A DNA stretch of 8,450 bases from Endomicrobium sp. Its GTDB lineage: Bacteria; Elusimicrobiota; Endomicrobiia; Endomicrobiales; Endomicrobiaceae. This document shows, in pieces, positions 5,733-8,450 of this stretch (position 1 is the stretch's first letter; each line of letters begins with the position of its first letter). The notes below the pieces were generated by a model. That model did not search any database, was not told the DNA's origin, and was given only the letters and a program-made list of their open reading frames with translations. The translations under genes and the position numbers were made by a program. The DNA lies in assembly GCA_031264895.1 (NCBI GenBank), contig JAISDI010000044.1, forward strand, positions 1 to 8,450, read 5' to 3'.

Positions 5733-6662
5733 TTATTCCCTCCTGCTACGCAGTCCACCCTTCAAAGACCCTATAATTTCTTTAGCGGTTTTTATTTTCT
5801 TTTCTTTCAAAATATTTTCAATGCCGTCTATTACTTTTATTATATTTTTCGGCGATATTAAACTTGCGGTTCCCACGCTTACGGCAGATGCGCCCGCAAG
5901 CATAAACTCAACCGCGTCTTCGCCGTTCATTATTCCGCCGCAGCCGAGTATTGGAATTCTTAAAACACTGTAAGCGTCGTAAACGCAGCGCACGGACATT
6001 GGCTTTACGCATTCGCCGGACAGTCCGCCTTTTACCGTCGAAAGTTTAGGTTTAAAAGTTTTCACGTCTATGGCCATAGCCGGATAAGTATTTGCAAGAG
6101 TTACGCCGTCCGCTCCGGACTTTTGCGCAACAAGCGAAAGCTCCGCAATATCCGTGACCAAAGGCGACAGTTTTGCTATTACGGGAACTTTTGAAATCTT
6201 CTTAACGCTTTTTATAATGCCCGACATAAGAGGCAAGTCATGGCATATTATTTTCTTTTTCAAGTTCGGGCATGACAAATTGAGTTCTATGCCGGATATT
6301 CCCTTTTGAGCGTTTAATATTTTCACTGCGCCGACATATTCGTTGACGGACGCTCCTGCAACGCTGACAATAACAGGCGCGCCGGTTTTGTGAAGTTTTT
6401 CCAAAGGCTCTTCGACAAAAGCTTTCACCCCGATATTTTGAAGCCCTATGGTATTTAATACCCCCGACGCCGTCTCGGCTATTCTAGGCTGCGGATTTCC
6501 GTGTCTAGGTTCAAGAGTTATTGTTTTTGTGACAATGCCCCCAAGCCTTCCCAAAGAAATCAAATCGCTAAGTTCATACCCATACCCAAAAGTCCCCGAA
6601 GCCGAAAGCACGGGATTTTTCAATTCTATTCCTGCAAAATTCACTCTCAAATCAGGTTTCAT
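5733..6662 (-). CDS. pyrD: Dihydroorotate dehydrogenase, class 1B catalytic subunit
   Basis: This FMN-containing subunit oxidises dihydroorotate to orotate and passes electrons to the PyrK subunit and on to NAD. From the ATG at 6662 it has 309 residues, the normal size. Seen are ASGTFGYG (21-28) for FMN binding, NTIGLQNIG (70-78), NLSCPN (128-133) with the catalytic base Cys131 expected in class 1 enzymes, IAKLSP (162-167), LSGxxxKP (214-221) and GCGGIMNGEDA (240-250). Alternative starts at 6683 (TTG) and 6677 (ATG) overlap pyrK and would add MRMSRYK. I prefer 6662, which gives the family-like MKPDLRVNFAGIELKNP and follows the pyrK TAA by one base. There is only a weak GAG upstream, so coupled re-initiation is likely. 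Confidence 0.95.
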   Translation of the reverse strand: MKPDLRVNFAGIELKNPVLSASGTFGYGYELSDLISLGRLGGIVTKTITLEPRHGNPQPRIAETASGVLNTIGLQNIGVKAFVEEPLEKLHKTGAPVIVSVAGASVNEYVGAVKILNAQKGISGIELNLSCPNLKKKIICHDLPLMSGIIKSVKKISKVPVIAKLSPLVTDIAELSLVAQKSGADGVTLANTYPAMAIDVKTFKPKLSTVKGGLSGECVKPMSVRCVYDAYSVLRIPILGCGGIMNGEDAVEFMLAGASAVSVGTASLISPKNIIKVIDGIENILKEKKIKTAKEIIGSLKGGLRSRRE

Positions 6663-6663
6663 T

Positions 6664-7407
6664 TTATATCTCGACATCCTCAATATTGAATACGGGGCCG
6701 TCTTTGCAGGTCATTTTGTTCTGTCCTTTAATTTTTACCGCGCAGCCCTGACAGTTTCCAACTCCGCAGGCCATTTTTTCTTCCAGCGAAACGCAGCCTC
6801 CGGTATTTTTTTCTTTTGCTATTTTAATCACGGCTTTTATCATCGGAGAAGGCCCGCAGACATATATAAAATCGTCCGAATTTAATTTTTTTTCCAAAAT
6901 TCCGGTGATAAAACCTTTGTAACCTTTTGAACCGTCTTCAGTAGAAACTATTATTTTCCAGCCTGCTTTTTTAAATTTATCAAGACACAACAAGTCTTTT
7001 TTTGAACGCGCTCCGTAATAAAGCGTTCCTTTCTTTTTCAATGAAACAGCCAGATAATGCACGGAAGCTATGCCCGTGCCGCCCGCAACTATTACGGGGT
7101 TTGAAGATTCCAGAGGATAACCGTTTCCTAAAGGCCCCAGCATTGAAATTTCGCCGGTTTTCATTTTAGAAAGTATTTCAGTTCCTTTTCCGGCAGTTTT
7201 ATACAAAAAAGAAATCACGCCGCTTTTCGTATCATGAATGCTCAAAGGACGGCGCAAAAAAACGTCCGGAACGCCAATCATAAAAAATTTTCCGGGACTG
7301 CATGCTTGTGCCGTTTCATTTCCGGATTTAACTTTCAATTCAAAATAACCGGCGCAAATTTCTTTATTTGAGATGATTTTATACGTCTTATCGAACCTTT
7401 TTTTCAT
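6664..7407 (-). CDS. pyrK: Dihydroorotate dehydrogenase electron transfer subunit
   Basis: PyrK carries FAD and a [2Fe-2S] cluster and links the FMN of PyrD to NAD. The 247-residue protein is full length. In order it has the FAD-binding RRPLSI (52-57), GPLGNGYPL (91-99), the nucleotide-binding AGGTGIAS (108-115), YGARSKKDL (131-139) and VCGPSPM (183-189), then the cluster cysteines Cys214, 219, 222 and 234 (C-x4-C-x2-C-x11-C). Its immediate partner pyrD starts one base after its stop codon. The start at 7407 gives the expected N-terminus, yet there is no Shine-Dalgarno sequence. Instead a TGCTATAAT extended -10 box ends 8 nt before the ATG, so the message may be almost leaderless. Confidence 0.95.
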   Translation of the reverse strand: MKKRFDKTYKIISNKEICAGYFELKVKSGNETAQACSPGKFFMIGVPDVFLRRPLSIHDTKSGVISFLYKTAGKGTEILSKMKTGEISMLGPLGNGYPLESSNPVIVAGGTGIASVHYLAVSLKKKGTLYYGARSKKDLLCLDKFKKAGWKIIVSTEDGSKGYKGFITGILEKKLNSDDFIYVCGPSPMIKAVIKIAKEKNTGGCVSLEEKMACGVGNCQGCAVKIKGQNKMTCKDGPVFNIEDVEI

Positions 7408-7415
7408 AGAAAATA

Positions 7416-7424
7416 ATTATAGCA
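7416..7424 (-). promoter_or_regulatory. Extended -10 promoter just upstream of pyrK
   Basis: On the minus strand the bases read TGCTATAAT, a perfect -10 hexamer (7416-7421) with the TGn extension. No good -35 hexamer is found at 16-18 nt spacing (best candidate TTATGA at 18). Transcription would begin about 6-7 nt downstream, leaving only one or two bases before the pyrK ATG. The region is AT-rich, so a chance match is possible, but the perfect box in a gap following a palindrome makes a separate pyrK-to-purB unit plausible. Confidence 0.5.
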
Positions 7425-7466
7425 AAAACTCGTAAAATATCATAAATTCACACACAATAATTTTTA

Positions 7467-7564
7467 ATGGGTAAAGTTTTTATTTTATAAGCCAAATTCG
7501 TATGAATTTGGCTTACGGAAAAGCAGTTTTGCATATAAATGTATTTTTAAAAAACTTTACACAT
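7467..7564. repeat. 98-nt nested palindrome between pyrC and pyrK
   Basis: The outer arms 7467-7481 and 7550-7564 are inverted repeats matching at 14 of 15 positions, including an 11-bp perfect core (GTAAAGTTTTT and its complement). Inside lies a perfect 12-bp stem, 7488-7499 with 7504-7515, around the loop GTAT. The whole unit fills much of the 171-nt gap and begins 14 nt after the pyrC stop. Neither strand has a T-tract directly after the inner stem. No target-site duplication is visible at its ends. It could be a MITE-like or REP-like unit, or an RNA structure that ends or punctuates the pyrC message. Confidence 0.6.
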
Positions 7565-7578
7565 ATACGGCTGCCGGA

Positions 7579-8450
7579 TTAATTTTTGATTTCGTATACT
7601 ATGCTGCCGTTTACTATTGTCATTATGGAGGCGCCTTTGAATTTTCTGTCTATGAACGGCGAATTTTTGCTTTTTGAGAGTATGCTTTCTTTTGTGAATT
7701 CGTATGAATATTCCGTATCGATTATAGTTATGTCGGCTATGCTTCCCACTTTCAAAGAGCCTCTGCCTTCAAGGTTAAAAATTTTTGCGGGATTTACGGA
7801 CATTTTGTTTATTGCTTGGCTCAGGCTTAAAACTTTTTTGTCTACCAACTCATTTAACGCAAGGCTCAGCATTGTTTCAAAACCTATTATTCCGAAAGGA
7901 GTTAAATCAAACTCTCTGCTTTTTTCTTCTTGCGTGTGCGGAGCGTGATCCGTCGCTATGCAGTCTATTGTGCCGTCGGCAAGACCGGCTTTTACCGCAT
8001 CAACGTCTCTTTTTTCTCTAAGAGGAGGATTCATCTTCGTGTTTGCGTCGTACACTTTTACTATATCGTCGGTCAGCGTAAAATAGTGGGGACAGGTTTC
8101 GGCAGTAACGTTTATGCCTTTCCTTTTTGCCTGTCTTACGAGTTCAACCGACCCTTCCGTAGAAACGTGCGCTATATGAAGATATCCGCCGGTAAGTTCT
8201 GCAAGCATTATGTCGCGGCTTACCATGACTTCTTCGGCTTGTCTGGGGATTCCCCTAAGACCCAGTATCATAGAGTTTTTTCCTTCGTTCATAACGCCGT
8301 TTCTGCTAAGTTCTTTGTCTTCGCTGTGTGAGATCACGGGAAGTTTAAACATTTTCGTATATTCTAAAGTGCGGCGCATTATCTGCGAATTTGACACGGG
8401 AAGACCGTCGTCGCTTATTGCTATGATTCCTGCTTTTTTTAAAACGCCTA
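7579..8450 (-). CDS. pyrC: Dihydroorotase (class I), 5' end outside the window
   Basis: PyrC closes carbamoyl-aspartate to dihydroorotate. It is an amidohydrolase-superfamily metalloenzyme. The open frame runs off the right edge (first whole codon at 8448) and reads GVLKKAGIIAISDDGLPVSN, so the GTG at 8397 is an internal Val codon, not the start. About 290 of the expected 420-430 residues are present. Visible are the metal-ligand histidine in ISHSED, the second in HIAHVST, the substrate-binding KMNPPLR, the catalytic Asp in ATDHAPHT, PFGIIGFETML, and the C-terminal SVNPAKIF and GRGSLKVGSIADITIID motifs. The N-terminal HxH metal ligands must lie beyond the window. It is separated from pyrK by 171 nt holding a palindrome and a promoter-like box, so it may be a separate or only partly linked transcript. 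Confidence 0.95.
   Translation of the reverse strand, partial: GVLKKAGIIAISDDGLPVSNSQIMRRTLEYTKMFKLPVISHSEDKELSRNGVMNEGKNSMILGLRGIPRQAEEVMVSRDIMLAELTGGYLHIAHVSTEGSVELVRQAKRKGINVTAETCPHYFTLTDDIVKVYDANTKMNPPLREKRDVDAVKAGLADGTIDCIATDHAPHTQEEKSREFDLTPFGIIGFETMLSLALNELVDKKVLSLSQAINKMSVNPAKIFNLEGRGSLKVGSIADITIIDTEYSYEFTKESILSKSKNSPFIDRKFKGASIMTIVNGSIVYEIKN

Noticed and set aside
6663..6683. Longer pyrD start (TTG 6683 or ATG 6677) overlapping pyrK
   Set aside because: The added residues MRMSRYK do not fit the family N-terminus, and neither start has a properly spaced ribosome site. The ATG at 6662 follows the pyrK stop by one base.
7488..7515. Intrinsic terminator of pyrC
   Set aside because: The 12-bp stem is strong, but in minus-sense RNA it is followed by an A-rich stretch (ATAAAATAAAAAC), not a U-tract, and in plus sense by CGGAAAAG.

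Overview
This is a bacterial window of moderately low GC (around 40% by eye). It is dominated by a housekeeping nucleotide-biosynthesis cluster in which every recognisable gene lies on the minus strand. In transcription order (right to left) it reads pyrC (5' end off the window), pyrK, pyrD, pyrF, pyrE, purM, an unfamiliar gene 'X', purN and purB. The pyrD/pyrK pair is the class 1B, NAD-linked dihydroorotate dehydrogenase, which is common in anaerobes and Gram-positives but also found in several other phyla. I cannot fix the taxon; an Elusimicrobiota-like or similar low-GC anaerobe is only a guess.

Layout. 1-428: no convincing gene; a set of inverted repeats and hairpins, including a possible pseudoknotted RNA (28-143, minus sense) and REP-like hairpins (182-301). 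403-434: a 32-bp heptamer repeat that runs into the end of purB and supplies its stop codon. 429-5647: purB, purN, X, purM, pyrE and pyrF, tightly packed (gaps of about 3-30 nt), most with ribosome sites embedded in or just after the gene upstream. 5648-5732: a gap holding a perfect inverted copy of the 32-bp repeat. 5733-7407: pyrD and pyrK, almost abutting. 7408-7578: a gap with an extended -10 promoter right against the pyrK start and a 98-nt nested palindrome. 7579-8450: the C-terminal part of pyrC.

Together the pyrimidine genes cover dihydroorotase (PyrC), dihydroorotate oxidation (PyrD/PyrK), orotate phosphoribosylation (PyrE) and OMP decarboxylation to UMP (PyrF). The purine genes supply GAR formylation (PurN), AIR synthesis (PurM) and the two lyase steps of PurB.

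The most interesting item is gene X (2367-3416). It has an N-terminal helical domain, a roughly 100-residue Ala/Pro/Lys/Glu-rich linker, and a C-terminal domain that I recognise as the TIR-like predicted nucleotide-binding fold of CAP12/Pycsar-type effectors. The Glu expected in the catalytic motif is replaced by Ser. It sits between purM and purN in an otherwise purely biosynthetic operon, which suggests a domestic nucleotide-sensing or regulatory role rather than a defence NADase. That role is inference.
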